A DNA stretch of 25,384 nt from Streptomyces viridochromogenes (lineage in GTDB: Bacteria; Actinomycetota; Actinomycetes; Streptomycetales; Streptomycetaceae). The position numbers were made by a program, and so were the translations under genes. Of this stretch, positions 7,532 to 15,092 are shown piece after piece; position 1 is the stretch's first letter, and each line of letters begins with the position of its first letter. The notes beneath the pieces are model-generated. The model saw nothing but the letters and a program-made list of their open reading frames with translations. It was not told the DNA's origin and did not search any database. Location: the NCBI RefSeq assembly GCF_001270495.1, contig NZ_LGUR01000272.1, positions 1 to 25,384 on the forward strand, read 5' to 3'.

Positions 7532-7839
7532 GACTTCTCCGCTTCGCTCAACGGCCGGTCGTCGCCGAACCGGCGTCGTGGACTGTCCCGCTCATCCGGT
7601 CATCCGTTGATGCCGACAGGAAGCATCGGGTGTGACGTATGAGGTTGTCGAGGGTTCCGACAGCCCTTTCTCAAACCTGTGGAAGAAGGGGAGAGAAGTG
7701 TTCGGGGGGCCGGACGCGCCCGGGGGTGCGTAGGCACGTCGGGACTGGTGTGCGTACGGCTCTGGAGACTCGCGCCTCGCCCCTTATCGTGCGGGCGGCC
7801 CCGTCGGCTCCCCTCGGCCCCGGCGAAGGAGGCTCACGG
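7532..7839. promoter_or_regulatory. 308-bp divergent intergenic region, GH30 versus sortase
   Basis: No gene is evident. It must hold the promoters of the leftward GH30 gene and the rightward sortase gene. A 17-bp interrupted dyad, TGTCG/CGACA with a 7-bp centre, is at 7646-7662, about 115 bp before the GH30 start, and could be an operator. I did not find the Streptomyces CebR-type TGGGAGCGCTCCCA box. An open frame runs in from 7639 toward the sortase but lacks a ribosome site. Confidence 0.4.
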
Positions 7840-8637
7840 ATGGTGCGGGTTCGCGTCGTGCGGCACAGCGGGCTTCGGCGGCGTGCTCTGCGGCGGCGCG
7901 CGCTGTGGGGTGGCGGGGAGGTACTCGTCACCGTCGGGGTGGTGCTTCTGCTGCTGGTCGTCCACCAGGTGTGGTGGACCAACCGGGAGGCCAGGGCGGG
8001 CGCCGAGCGGGAGGTCCGCGCACTGGAGCGGGCCTGGGACGGCGAGGGTGACGGGGACGGCGACTCCCGTACGGCCGTAGCGGCGCCGACTCCTTCACCC
8101 ACGTCCACGCCCGCGTACAACGGCCCGCCCGGCCAGTCCGCCGGCAACCCACGCCGGTCCGCCGCCCCCGCACCGGAACCCGACTGGTCCCGGGCCTACG
8201 CCATCCTCACCATCCCCCGCCTCCATCTCCGCGTCCCCGTCGCCGAGGGCGTCAGCAAGAGCCGCGTCCTCAACAAGGGCTACGTCGGCCACTACCCCGG
8301 CACCCAGCAGCCGGGCCAGGCAGGCAACTTCGCCCTCGCCGGGCACCGCAACACCCACGGTGAGCCCTTCCGGTACATCAACCGGCTCGCGCCCGAGGAC
8401 ACGGTTCAGGTCGAGACGCGGAGCGCGACGTACACGTACGCCGTCGACAAGACCCTGCCGCAGACCACCGCCCACGACGGCAGCGTCCTCCGGCCCGTCC
8501 CGCGTTCCACCGTCAGGCCGGGCCACGGCTACACCGACCCCGGCTACTACCTCACCCTCACCACCTGCACCCCGGAGTACACGTCGGAGTACCGGCTGGT
8601 GGTCTGGGCCAAGCTCGTTTCCATGCGCCCGCGTTAG
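7840..8637 (+). CDS. class E sortase (membrane transpeptidase)
   Basis: This 265-residue sortase starts with an arginine-rich cytoplasmic tail and one membrane helix (about 27-46). A threonine/proline linker (80-115) and the catalytic barrel follow. The triad is His169 in LAGHRN, Cys243 in TLTTCTP and Arg252 in SEYRLVVW. Class E sortases of high-GC Gram-positives cut LAxTG sorting signals and attach the protein to peptidoglycan. The start at 7840 follows GAAGGAGG at normal spacing; the reading frame stays open upstream to 7639 but without a ribosome site. In the same window the protein at 14156 ends with LARTG and is a candidate substrate, although 5.5 kb away. The canonical Streptomyces SrtE pair lies elsewhere in known genomes, so this is probably an additional sortase. 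Confidence 0.9.
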   Translation: MVRVRVVRHSGLRRRALRRRALWGGGEVLVTVGVVLLLLVVHQVWWTNREARAGAEREVRALERAWDGEGDGDGDSRTAVAAPTPSPTSTPAYNGPPGQSAGNPRRSAAPAPEPDWSRAYAILTIPRLHLRVPVAEGVSKSRVLNKGYVGHYPGTQQPGQAGNFALAGHRNTHGEPFRYINRLAPEDTVQVETRSATYTYAVDKTLPQTTAHDGSVLRPVPRSTVRPGHGYTDPGYYLTLTTCTPEYTSEYRLVVWAKLVSMRPR

Positions 8638-8696
8638 GGCGCCCTGGGGAAGGCAGGGCACGCACCCTTCCTCGTCGATCGTGTACCTCGATCCTG

Positions 8697-8702
8697 TATA
8701 AC
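8697..8702 (+). promoter_or_regulatory. candidate -10 element TATAAC
   Basis: TATAAC stands out in GC-rich surroundings 65 bp before the DUF6412 gene, just after the sortase stop. No clear TTGACA-like hexamer lies 16-18 bp upstream, so the promoter may be activator-dependent or read by another sigma factor. It suggests the DUF6412-YidC pair is transcribed separately from the sortase. Confidence 0.35.
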
Positions 8703-8766
8703 GAACATCAGGACGAACGCCGCGACAGAACCCGGCGGAACCCGGTACAGAGGGGAGGGGCAGCCC

Positions 8767-9078
8767 ATGATCCGCAGTCGGGTCAATCCGCGCCCCGCCG
8801 CCGTACTGGTGCTCCTCTTCCTTGAGATCGCGCTGCTCGACACCGGCAGCCTCTCCGCGACCGTCGCGCTCGCGGCGACCGCCGCCGCCGGTTCCGCGTT
8901 CGCCGTCTGCTCGCTCCTCGCCTCGCGCGCGGCGCCCGCCGTGGCGCCTACCCGGGTGCGTACGGCCATCCGCGACCGGGCCCGCCGTACGGCCTTCCTG
9001 CCGCAACGCGACCCCGACGCCTCCGGCCGGCCACGGCCCAGGGCGCCCGGGCACGCCCTCCCGGCGACCGCCGCGTAG
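8767..9078 (+). CDS. DUF6412 membrane protein
   Basis: This 103-residue protein has two closely spaced hydrophobic segments (about 10-28 and 31-52), then a basic, proline-rich cytoplasmic tail with TAFLPQRDPDASGRPRPRAPG. I recognise this as the DUF6412 family, which in Streptomyces commonly sits immediately before a YidC/Oxa1 insertase gene, as here. GAGGGGAGGGGCAG precedes the ATG. Function unknown. Conserved pairing suggests it assists or regulates the insertase, or is one of its clients; this is inference from context only. Confidence 0.8.
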   Translation: MIRSRVNPRPAAVLVLLFLEIALLDTGSLSATVALAATAAAGSAFAVCSLLASRAAPAVAPTRVRTAIRDRARRTAFLPQRDPDASGRPRPRAPGHALPATAA

Positions 9079-9216
9079 GGCACGCACGCACTGAACAGCT
9101 GAGAAGCGTGACCCCGCGCGGGTCGTCATGCCGCCATGCCGTTTTCCGGATTCCTCGTTCTCCGGATTCCCGGCATGTCCCGTTCCGGCACGACGAGACC
9201 CCCGGAGGGCTCACCC

Positions 9217-9945
9217 ATGTCCGTTTTCGCTGATCTTGTTCAACAGCTCGCCGATCTGCTCCAGCCGCTGTTCGGCGCGTCCGCGGCCGCCGCCGCGATC
9301 GTCCTGTTCACCGCCTTCGTACGACTGCTCGTGCATCCGCTGTCCCGGGCCTCCGCGCGCGGACAGAAGGCGCGGACGGAGTTGCAGCCGAAGATCGCCG
9401 AGCTGCGCAAGAAGCACGCGAAGAACCCCGAGCGGCTCCAGCGGGCCGTCCTGGAGCTGCACGCCGAGGAAAAGGTGTCGCCGCTGGCCGGATGCCTGCC
9501 GGGCCTGTTCCAGCTGCCGGCGTTCTTCCTCCTCTACCACCTGTTCTCGAACACGACGATCGGCGGCAAGGCGAACGAGCTGCTCTCGCACGAGCTGTTC
9601 GCCGCGCCGCTGGGGGACCGGTGGGCCGACGCGCTGACCGGTGCCGGGGGAGGGGTGTTCGGGGCGGCGGGGGTCGTCTACGTGGGGCTGTTCGCCATCG
9701 TCGCGGCCGTCGCCACGTTCAATTACCGGCGGACGAAGCGGATGATGGCGGCCAACAGCCCGGTCCCCGTGGCACCTGCGGCCGAGGGACAGCAACTGGC
9801 CGGGCTCGGGGCCGTCACCAAGGTCATGCCATTCATGTCCTTCTTCACCCTCTTCACCGTGGCGGTGGTGCCGCTGGCCGCCGCGCTGTACGTGGTGACC
9901 AGCACGACGTGGAGCGCGGTGGAGCGGGCCGTCCTGTATCGCTGA
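9217..9945 (+). CDS. YidC/Oxa1 family membrane protein insertase
   Basis: This 242-residue short YidC-type protein catalyses membrane insertion and folding of proteins. Expected marks are present: the first core helix with TAFVRLLVHPLS, where Arg36 is the conserved positive charge of the hydrophilic groove; a cytoplasmic helical hairpin rich in Lys/Arg (45-85); then LAGCLPGLFQLPAFFLLYHLF (90-110) and further helices near 150-168 and 203-230. The main chromosomal YidC of Streptomyces lies next to rnpA-jag near the origin, so this is a paralogue. The start at 9217 is chosen for GGAGGG at 7 bp; an upstream in-frame ATG at 9136 would prepend an unlikely 27-residue leader. It is probably cotranscribed with the DUF6412 gene 138 bp upstream. 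Confidence 0.88.
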   Translation: MSVFADLVQQLADLLQPLFGASAAAAAIVLFTAFVRLLVHPLSRASARGQKARTELQPKIAELRKKHAKNPERLQRAVLELHAEEKVSPLAGCLPGLFQLPAFFLLYHLFSNTTIGGKANELLSHELFAAPLGDRWADALTGAGGGVFGAAGVVYVGLFAIVAAVATFNYRRTKRMMAANSPVPVAPAAEGQQLAGLGAVTKVMPFMSFFTLFTVAVVPLAAALYVVTSTTWSAVERAVLYR

Positions 9946-10005
9946 CCCAGCCGGCTCTCGGTCCCCCCCCCGGTCCTACGGTCCAGTACGTGAACCAGGT
10001 ATTGC

Positions 10006-10040
10006 GGACTGGCCGTGGACCTTGGACGATCGACCAGTCC
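10006..10040. promoter_or_regulatory. inverted repeat upstream of the FAH-family gene
   Basis: GGACTGG (10006-10012) and CCAGTCC (10034-10040) are exact 7-bp complements around a 21-bp centre that itself holds TGGAC twice. It ends 52 bp before the start codon, downstream of a possible TATTGC -10. It could be an operator or a leader hairpin. A run of nine C residues lies just before it at 9963-9971. Confidence 0.4.
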
Positions 10041-10092
10041 TCCGATGGCTGCACCCGTCGGCGGACGCCCGCGATCGAGGGAGATTGTGATC

Positions 10093-10950
10093 ATGAAGCT
10101 GCTGCGAGTCGGTACGGCGGGAGCGGAGACGCCTGCGCTGCTGGACGCCGAGGGTGTTCTGCGGGACCTCTCCGGTGTCGTGCCGGACATCGACGGAGCG
10201 CTGCTCGCCGACGACGCGGCGCTCGGTCGGATCCGCGCCGCCGCGGACGCCGGTGAGCTGCCCGAGCTCGACGCGACCGGGCTGCGGATCGGGCCGCCGC
10301 TCGGGCGCATCGGCAAGATCGTGTGCATCGGGCTGAACTACCACGACCACGCCCGCGAGACCGGCGCCGAGCCGCCCGCCGAGCCGGTCATCTTCTTCAA
10401 GGCCGCGGACACGGTCGTGGGCCCGAACGACACCGTGCTGGTCCCCCGCAAGTCGACGAAGACCGACTGGGAGGTCGAGCTCGCGGTCGTCATCGGGCGT
10501 ACGGCCCGGTATGTGGAGTCCGCCGAGGAGGCGCTCGCGCATGTCGCCGGGTACGCGGTCGCGCATGACGTGTCCGAGCGGGAGTTCCAGATCGAGCGCG
10601 GCGGGACCTGGGACAAGGGCAAGAACTGCGAGACGTTCAACCCGCTGGGGCCGTGGCTGGTGACCTCGGACGAGGTGGCGGACCCGCAGAACCTCGCGCT
10701 GAAGCTGTGGGTCAACGGGGAGCTGAAGCAGGACGGGACGACGGCTGAGCAGATCTTCCCGGTGGCGGAGGTCGTGCGGTACGTCAGCCAGTTCATGACG
10801 CTGTACCCCGGGGACGTCATCAACACGGGTACGCCGGCGGGGGTTGCCATGGGGCGGCCCGAGCCCAAGCCGTATCTGCGGGCCGGGGATGTTGTTGAGC
10901 TGGAGATCGAGGGGCTCGGCAGCCAGCGTCAGGAATTCAAGGACGCGTAG
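10093..10950 (+). CDS. fumarylacetoacetate hydrolase family protein
   Basis: This 285-residue enzyme has the FAH C-terminal fold. GKIVCIGLNYHDHA (74-87) begins the domain. Metal-binding acids are Glu127 and Glu129 in WEVELAVVIG and Asp159 in AHDVSERE, and Lys176 lies in the DKGKNCETFNPLGPW block. Family members hydrolyse or decarboxylate 2-oxo acids such as fumarylpyruvate, acylpyruvates, 2-keto-3-deoxy sugar acids and oxaloacetate, using Mg or Mn. The length and single-domain layout fit the bacterial fumarylpyruvate/acylpyruvase or 2,4-diketo-3-deoxy-fuconate hydrolase type. The ATG at 10093 is preceded by a GAGGGAG site, and homologues begin with MKLLRVG. It stands alone, converging on the heme-degrading/Gfo-Idh operon, so the substrate cannot be fixed from context. 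Confidence 0.88.
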   Translation: MKLLRVGTAGAETPALLDAEGVLRDLSGVVPDIDGALLADDAALGRIRAAADAGELPELDATGLRIGPPLGRIGKIVCIGLNYHDHARETGAEPPAEPVIFFKAADTVVGPNDTVLVPRKSTKTDWEVELAVVIGRTARYVESAEEALAHVAGYAVAHDVSEREFQIERGGTWDKGKNCETFNPLGPWLVTSDEVADPQNLALKLWVNGELKQDGTTAEQIFPVAEVVRYVSQFMTLYPGDVINTGTPAGVAMGRPEPKPYLRAGDVVELEIEGLGSQRQEFKDA

Positions 10951-10969
10951 GCGCTCCGCTGGGGGGAGC

Positions 10970-11030
10970 CGGGGAACTGCGGGCTGTTCGTCTGCGGCGG
11001 GTTGTCCGTGGTTGCTCGCGCAGTTCCCCG
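10970..11030. terminator. bidirectional inverted repeat between convergent genes, intergenic repeat family
   Basis: CGGGGAACTGCG (10970-10981) and CGCAGTTCCCCG (11019-11030) are perfect 12-bp complements enclosing 37 bp. It lies between two convergent genes and ends in CGCCCCT. The GGGGAACTGCG core recurs at 20099-20109 between another convergent pair, and I know this motif as an abundant intergenic element of Streptomyces chromosomes. The likely role is transcription termination in both directions. Confidence 0.6.
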
Positions 11031-11056
11031 CGCCCCTGAGGACAAGGGCGTTGCCC

Positions 11057-11593
11057 TTACTGCTTGTTCAAGAAGGTCTCCAGCGCCTCCACCACCATCC
11101 GGTGGTCCTCCAGCTGCGGCAAACCGCTCACCGTCACCGACCCGATCACGCCGACGCCCTCGACGTTGATCGGGAAGGAGCCGCCGTGGGCCGCGTAGGT
11201 GTCGGGGTCCAGGCGGGAGGAGTCCTCGAAGGTCGTGCCCTTGGCGCGGAAGCGGGCGCCGACGACGTAGGAAGAGGTGCCGTAGCGCTCCACGACCCGG
11301 CGCTTGCGGGCGATCCAGGCGTCGTTGTCGGGCGTGGAGCCGGGCAGCGCGGCATGGAAGAGCTGCTGGCCGGCCCGGTGGATGTCGATGGCGACCGGGG
11401 CCTGGCGTTCGCGGGCCAGTTCGACCAGCAGGGAGCCCAGGGCCCAGGCGTCGTCGTAGGTGAACTGACGGAAGACCAGCCGGCGTTCCTGGGCCTCCAG
11501 CTCCTCCAGGGGCGGGGTGAGTTCCGGGTGGAACTTCGGGGTGATCTCCGGGTTGTGCGTCTTGCCTGTCCTGCTCGTCTTGTGCGTCGTCAC
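11057..11593 (-). CDS. heme-degrading domain protein (HbpS/UPF0303-like)
   Basis: This 178-residue protein belongs to the HbpS-like/UPF0303 family, recognised by the FTYDDAWALGSLL block (44-56), the central VAIDIHRAGQQLFHAALPGST (67-87) and the terminal GVIGSVTVSGLPQLEDHRMVVEAL (148-171). Family members bind heme or small ligands; some are implicated in iron/heme handling or oxidative sensing. No secretion signal is present, unlike HbpS of S. reticuli. It starts with GTG whose last bases overlap the TGA of the upstream oxidoreductase (GTGA), so translation is coupled. The first 25 residues (TTHKTSRTGKTHNPE) are polar and probably disordered. Co-expression with a sugar-type oxidoreductase suggests a metabolic rather than heme-specific role, but this is inference. 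Confidence 0.82.
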   Translation of the reverse strand: MTTHKTSRTGKTHNPEITPKFHPELTPPLEELEAQERRLVFRQFTYDDAWALGSLLVELARERQAPVAIDIHRAGQQLFHAALPGSTPDNDAWIARKRRVVERYGTSSYVVGARFRAKGTTFEDSSRLDPDTYAAHGGSFPINVEGVGVIGSVTVSGLPQLEDHRMVVEALETFLNKQ

Positions 11594-12663
11594 AGGGTCA
11601 CCGCCACTCCGTCTTGTGCCGAACGACGCGCCGCCTCCAGTACGTCGAGGGCGGCGGCCGCCTCCAGGGCGGGCACCGGGTTGGGGCCGCCGTCCCGCAG
11701 TGCCTTGGCCACGGCCGCATAGTAGGCGGGGTAGTCGCCGGGAAGGGTGGGTTCGACGCGGCCGCCGCCCGTCAGGGGGGATTCGCCGGAGCCCACTCGG
11801 CCCCACATCGACTCGGGTTCCGTGCCCCACTCCGTACCCGCGCCGGGCCGCCGCCCCTCCCGCAGTGCCGCCTCCTGCGGGTCCAGGCCGTACTTCACAT
11901 AGCCCGCCTTCGAGCCCAGCACCCGGAACCGCGGGCCGAGTTGGGCGGTGGTGGCGGAGGCGTACAGGTGGGAGCGGACGCCGTTCGCGTGCGTGAGCGC
12001 GATGAACGTGTCGTCGTCCGTCTCCGCGCCGGGGCGGCGGATGGCCGCCTCGGCGTAGACCTGGGTGACCGGGCCGAAGAGCACCAGTGCCTGGTCGACG
12101 ACATGGCTGCCGAGGTCGTACAACAGACCTCCGATCTCTGCCGGGTCGCCGGACTCCCGCCAGCCGCCCTTGGTCTGCGGACGCCAGCGTTCGAAGCGGG
12201 ACTCGAAGCGCCATACGTCGCCCAGTTCGCCCTCGGCCAGGAGACGGCGGAGGGTCAGGAAGTCGTTGTCCCAGCGGCGGTTCTGGAAGACGGACAGGAG
12301 CAGGCCGCTCTCCTCGGCGAGTGCCGCCAGTTCGCGTGCCTCGGCCGCCGCGCCGGCGATCGGCTTGTCGACGACGACCGGGAGGCCCGCCTTGAGGGCT
12401 GCGGTCGCGAGCGGGACGTGCGTCTTGTTGGGGGACGCGATGACGACCAGGTCGAGGTCGGCCGCGCGGGCGAGCAGCTCGTCGGGGGTGGCGACGACAC
12501 GTACGTCCGGGTGCTCGGCGGTGGCCTGCTTCTGCCGCTCGGGGTTCGACGTGACCACCGTGTCCAGGGCGAATCCATCGGTGGTGGCGATCAGCGGGGC
12601 GTGGAAGACGGAACCGGCGAGGCCGTAGCCGACCAGGCCGACGCGGAGGGGAGTAGCACTCAT
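11590..12663 (-). CDS. Gfo/Idh/MocA family NAD(P)-dependent oxidoreductase
   Basis: This 357-residue enzyme has an N-terminal Rossmann fold with GYGLAG at 12-17, and the catalytic-site lysine Lys100 in the DKP motif (EKP in many relatives). The C-terminal alpha/beta domain contains GGLLYDLGSHVVDQ (178-191), with Asp183 and His187 as the usual substrate-binding and catalytic pair. Members oxidise or reduce hydroxyl groups of sugars, inositols and related compounds. The start at 12663 lies eight bases from a 25-bp palindrome, and the gene diverges from a ROK-type regulator, so sugar-responsive repression is likely. It overlaps the downstream heme-degrading gene by 4 bp. The exact sugar is not deducible. 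Confidence 0.9.
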   Translation of the reverse strand: MSATPLRVGLVGYGLAGSVFHAPLIATTDGFALDTVVTSNPERQKQATAEHPDVRVVATPDELLARAADLDLVVIASPNKTHVPLATAALKAGLPVVVDKPIAGAAAEARELAALAEESGLLLSVFQNRRWDNDFLTLRRLLAEGELGDVWRFESRFERWRPQTKGGWRESGDPAEIGGLLYDLGSHVVDQALVLFGPVTQVYAEAAIRRPGAETDDDTFIALTHANGVRSHLYASATTAQLGPRFRVLGSKAGYVKYGLDPQEAALREGRRPGAGTEWGTEPESMWGRVGSGESPLTGGGRVEPTLPGDYPAYYAAVAKALRDGGPNPVPALEAAAALDVLEAARRSAQDGVAVTL

Positions 12664-12670
12664 GAGGCCC

Positions 12671-12695
12671 ACTTTCGCAACGCTGTTGCCAAAGT
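12671..12695. promoter_or_regulatory. 25-bp near-perfect palindrome, probable ROK-regulator operator
   Basis: Arms ACTTTCGCAAC (12671-12681) and GTTGCCAAAGT (12685-12695) are complementary in 10 of 11 positions around a 3-bp centre. It lies in the 48-bp gap between the divergent oxidoreductase and ROK regulator genes, 8 bp from the first and 17 bp from the second, so a bound dimer would block both starts. Position and symmetry strongly suggest an operator; the identity of the binding protein is inferred from adjacency. Confidence 0.72.
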
Positions 12696-12711
12696 GCAAG
12701 CGCCGGGGACA

Positions 12712-14022
12712 ATGGGTGGCGTGAACAGGACGACGGACGGTGCCGAAGGCGGCGGGGCGGCGGGCGCCGTGATGGGCGGCGGGGACGGGCGTGGCGTCGG
12801 CGGCGGGGACGGTGGCCGGAGTGGTGTTGGCGGCGGGGGCGGCGGCGCCGCGCCGCGGAGCCGCAATCCGATGCAGCTGGGCGCCCTGCGCAGTCACAAC
12901 ACCGCGCTCGTGCTCGACCTGCTGCGCACGGCCGGTCCCGAGGGCATCAGCAGGCTCGAACTCGCCGAACGCACCGGCCTCACCCCGCAGGCGATCAGCA
13001 AGATCACCGCCCGGCTACGGGAGAACGGACTCGCGGCGGAGGCCGGGCGCCGGGCCTCCACGGGGGGCAAGCCGCGTACGGTGCTGCGGCTGGTGCCGGA
13101 GGCCGGGCACGCGGTGGGCGTGCATCTGGACCGGGACGAGCTGACGGCCGTGCTCTGTGATCTGACGGGCGGCGTGGTCGCGCGGCACAGGACCCCGCTG
13201 GACCTGGGGGCCGGTGCCGAGACGGTCGTCGAGCGGGTCGTAGGCGAGGCGGGGGAGCTGGCGGCCGGGGCCGGCCGGCCGGGCGCCGTGCTCGGCGTCG
13301 GCGTCGCGCTGCCCGGCCCTCTGGACCACCGGCGCGGTGTGCTCCACCGGGTGACGGGGTTCCCGGAGTTGAACGGCTTCCCACTGCGGGACGTGCTCGC
13401 GCGGCGCCTCTCACTGCCGGTCGTCGTCGACAAGGACACCAACGCCGCCGCCCTCGGGCTCGCGGTGGGGGGAGAGACCGCGTCCGTCACGTCCTTCGCG
13501 TATCTGCACTTCGGCGCGGGGGTCGGCGGAGGGCTCGTGCTCGGGGGAGCGGTGCACCGGGGGGCCCGTACGGGCGCCGGGGAGTTCGGGCACCAGGTCG
13601 TCCAGCTGGACGGTCCGCCCTGTGAGTGCGGCAACCGCGGTTGCGTAGAGGCGCTGTGCCTGGCCGCCGTGGCGCGCGGCGACGTGGCGGAGGCGGCCCG
13701 CGTGCTGGGCACGGCCGTCGGCAACCTCGTCGCGCTGCTCGACGTCGACCTCGTCCTGCTGGGCGGCCGCACGGTCGCCGCGGCCCCGGAGACCTTCGTA
13801 CGCGGAGTCGCCGCCGTCCTCCACGAACGCGCCCGGCGCGCGGGCGGGGACGCGGTGCCGGTGCGGGTCGCCTCCGGCGGGGAGGGCCGGGAAGGCGGCG
13901 GGGACGGTGAGGGCGGCGTAGGTGGCGCAGGTGGGGAGCGCGCTGGGCGCGGGGAGCACGGCGTCGCCGAGGGAGCGGCCCAGCTGCTGCTGGCGCCACT
14001 GTTCGGGCGAGCCGACGGGTGA
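12712..14022 (+). CDS. ROK-family transcriptional regulator
   Basis: This protein has 436 residues. After a glycine-rich leader (11-46) comes a winged helix-turn-helix (about 55-125, with ISRLELAERTGLTPQAISK), then a ROK sugar-kinase-like domain: LCDLTGGVVA (148-157), the DKDTNAAALG block with Asp242, and the ROK zinc motif with His294, Cys304, Cys306 and Cys311. ROK repressors sense sugars or sugar phosphates and release DNA when ligand binds. The C-terminus is interrupted by a second glycine-rich stretch (389-413). The divergent oxidoreductase operon and the palindrome between them are the obvious targets. The start is uncertain: ATG 12712, GTG 12721 or, omitting the glycine leader, ATG 12871, which has GGAG upstream and fits ROK proteins starting near MQLGALRSHN. 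Confidence 0.87.
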   Translation: MGGVNRTTDGAEGGGAAGAVMGGGDGRGVGGGDGGRSGVGGGGGGAAPRSRNPMQLGALRSHNTALVLDLLRTAGPEGISRLELAERTGLTPQAISKITARLRENGLAAEAGRRASTGGKPRTVLRLVPEAGHAVGVHLDRDELTAVLCDLTGGVVARHRTPLDLGAGAETVVERVVGEAGELAAGAGRPGAVLGVGVALPGPLDHRRGVLHRVTGFPELNGFPLRDVLARRLSLPVVVDKDTNAAALGLAVGGETASVTSFAYLHFGAGVGGGLVLGGAVHRGARTGAGEFGHQVVQLDGPPCECGNRGCVEALCLAAVARGDVAEAARVLGTAVGNLVALLDVDLVLLGGRTVAAAPETFVRGVAAVLHERARRAGGDAVPVRVASGGEGREGGGDGEGGVGGAGGERAGRGEHGVAEGAAQLLLAPLFGRADG

Positions 14023-14155
14023 CGGTGCGTGGGCGGTGAGGGGGGGAGGGGGCGTGTGCTGACGGAGGTGCGCGTGCGCTGATCGAGCGGACTTGCGGAG
14101 CCGTACGGAATGGCACCGCCCCATGCCCGCCCGCACCCGGCATGGTCATGTGTTC

Positions 14156-15022
14156 ATGCGACTACTGCACTCACCCGCTTCCCTCTGCCTCGCAGCAGCC
14201 GCCCTCCTCGCCGCGGCGCCCCCGGTGCGCGCGGAACCTCCCGTAGCGCTTCCCAGCTGCGTCACCGACGACGGGGCCTTCCCGCTCACCACCCGCCTCC
14301 ACGGCGGCCCCGACTCCTATACGGCCGGCGGCGGATTCGGCACCTGGTACCTGGACCTCACCAACACCACCGGCCGGACCTGCACCGGCATCCACCCCGT
14401 CGTCGTCCTCGTCGACGGCAAACGCGCCCTCAAGCCGTCCCAGCCCCGCCTGGAGTTCTACGGGACCCCGACGGGCAGCCCGGACGGCCCAGACGGCCCG
14501 GACGGTGCCGGCGGCCCGGACGAGGCCCGCCCCCATCCCGTCCGCTTCGAGACCACCGACGAGGACGAACTCGTAGGCGCCTTCGACGGCTTCTCCGGCT
14601 TCACCGTCGGCCCCCGCAAGACCCTCACCGTGAAGGTCCGGCTCGCGGTCACTTCGGACGCCGTGCCGAACGAGGTCACCGTCAACGCGGCCGTCGTACA
14701 GCGCCACGACGGCGACGGCGACTGGGTCGGCCAGTCCAACGACTACCGCTTCACCATCGACGCCGACCCGGCCGATGCCGCCGATGCGACCGGCCCGTCC
14801 GACCCCTCCGCGCCGGCCGGCCGGGACGCGACCGACCCGGCCGCCTCCGCTGCCCCGAACCCCTCGACGAGCCCCCGCACCGGCTCCGCCGGGAACGAGC
14901 TCTCCCTCGCCGACGAACTCGCCCGCACCGGCCTCACCTCGGCCCCCGGCGCCACCCTCGCCGCCACCACGGCCTTCGTACTCGCGGGCGCCGCGCTGCT
15001 GCTCGCCCGGAGGCGCCGCTGA
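14156..15022 (+). CDS. secreted cell-wall protein with LARTG sorting signal
   Basis: This 288-residue protein has a Sec signal peptide (hydrophobic to about residue 22, likely cut after VRA). Its single extracellular region contains a conserved-looking GGFGTWYLDLTN block and two cysteines (SCVTD and RTCTG) able to form a disulfide. A spacer rich in Gly, Pro and Asp repeats the triplet PDG. The C-terminus is a textbook sorting signal: LARTG at 255-259, a hydrophobic helix and a terminal RRRR. LAxTG is the motif cut by class E sortases, and one such enzyme is encoded at 7840. Function beyond wall attachment is unknown. A GTG at 14150 is an alternative start two codons earlier. A clear ribosome site is missing for both. 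Confidence 0.85.
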   Translation: MRLLHSPASLCLAAAALLAAAPPVRAEPPVALPSCVTDDGAFPLTTRLHGGPDSYTAGGGFGTWYLDLTNTTGRTCTGIHPVVVLVDGKRALKPSQPRLEFYGTPTGSPDGPDGPDGAGGPDEARPHPVRFETTDEDELVGAFDGFSGFTVGPRKTLTVKVRLAVTSDAVPNEVTVNAAVVQRHDGDGDWVGQSNDYRFTIDADPADAADATGPSDPSAPAGRDATDPAASAAPNPSTSPRTGSAGNELSLADELARTGLTSAPGATLAATTAFVLAGAALLLARRRR

Positions 15023-15092
15023 GCCCGCTTTCCCCGTCCGCCTTCCCCCGCCTGCTTTCCCCGTCGGCTCCCCCGTCTGCGACGACCCCCGC

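Noticed and set aside
6371..7642. 423-codon open frame opposite the GH30 gene
   Set aside because: Antisense to a gene with signal peptide and both catalytic glutamates; no motif of its own.
11614..12711. Long open frame continuous with the ROK gene, which would give an 802-residue protein
   Set aside because: It lies antisense to the oxidoreductase gene, has low-complexity content, and crosses the divergent promoter. It is open only because of high GC at third positions.
11602..12712. Upstream extension of the heme-degrading-domain protein, which would give 551 residues
   Set aside because: The extension is out of frame with the oxidoreductase it overlaps and is Arg/Pro/Gly-rich. A GTG at 11593 with GTGA coupling explains the real start.
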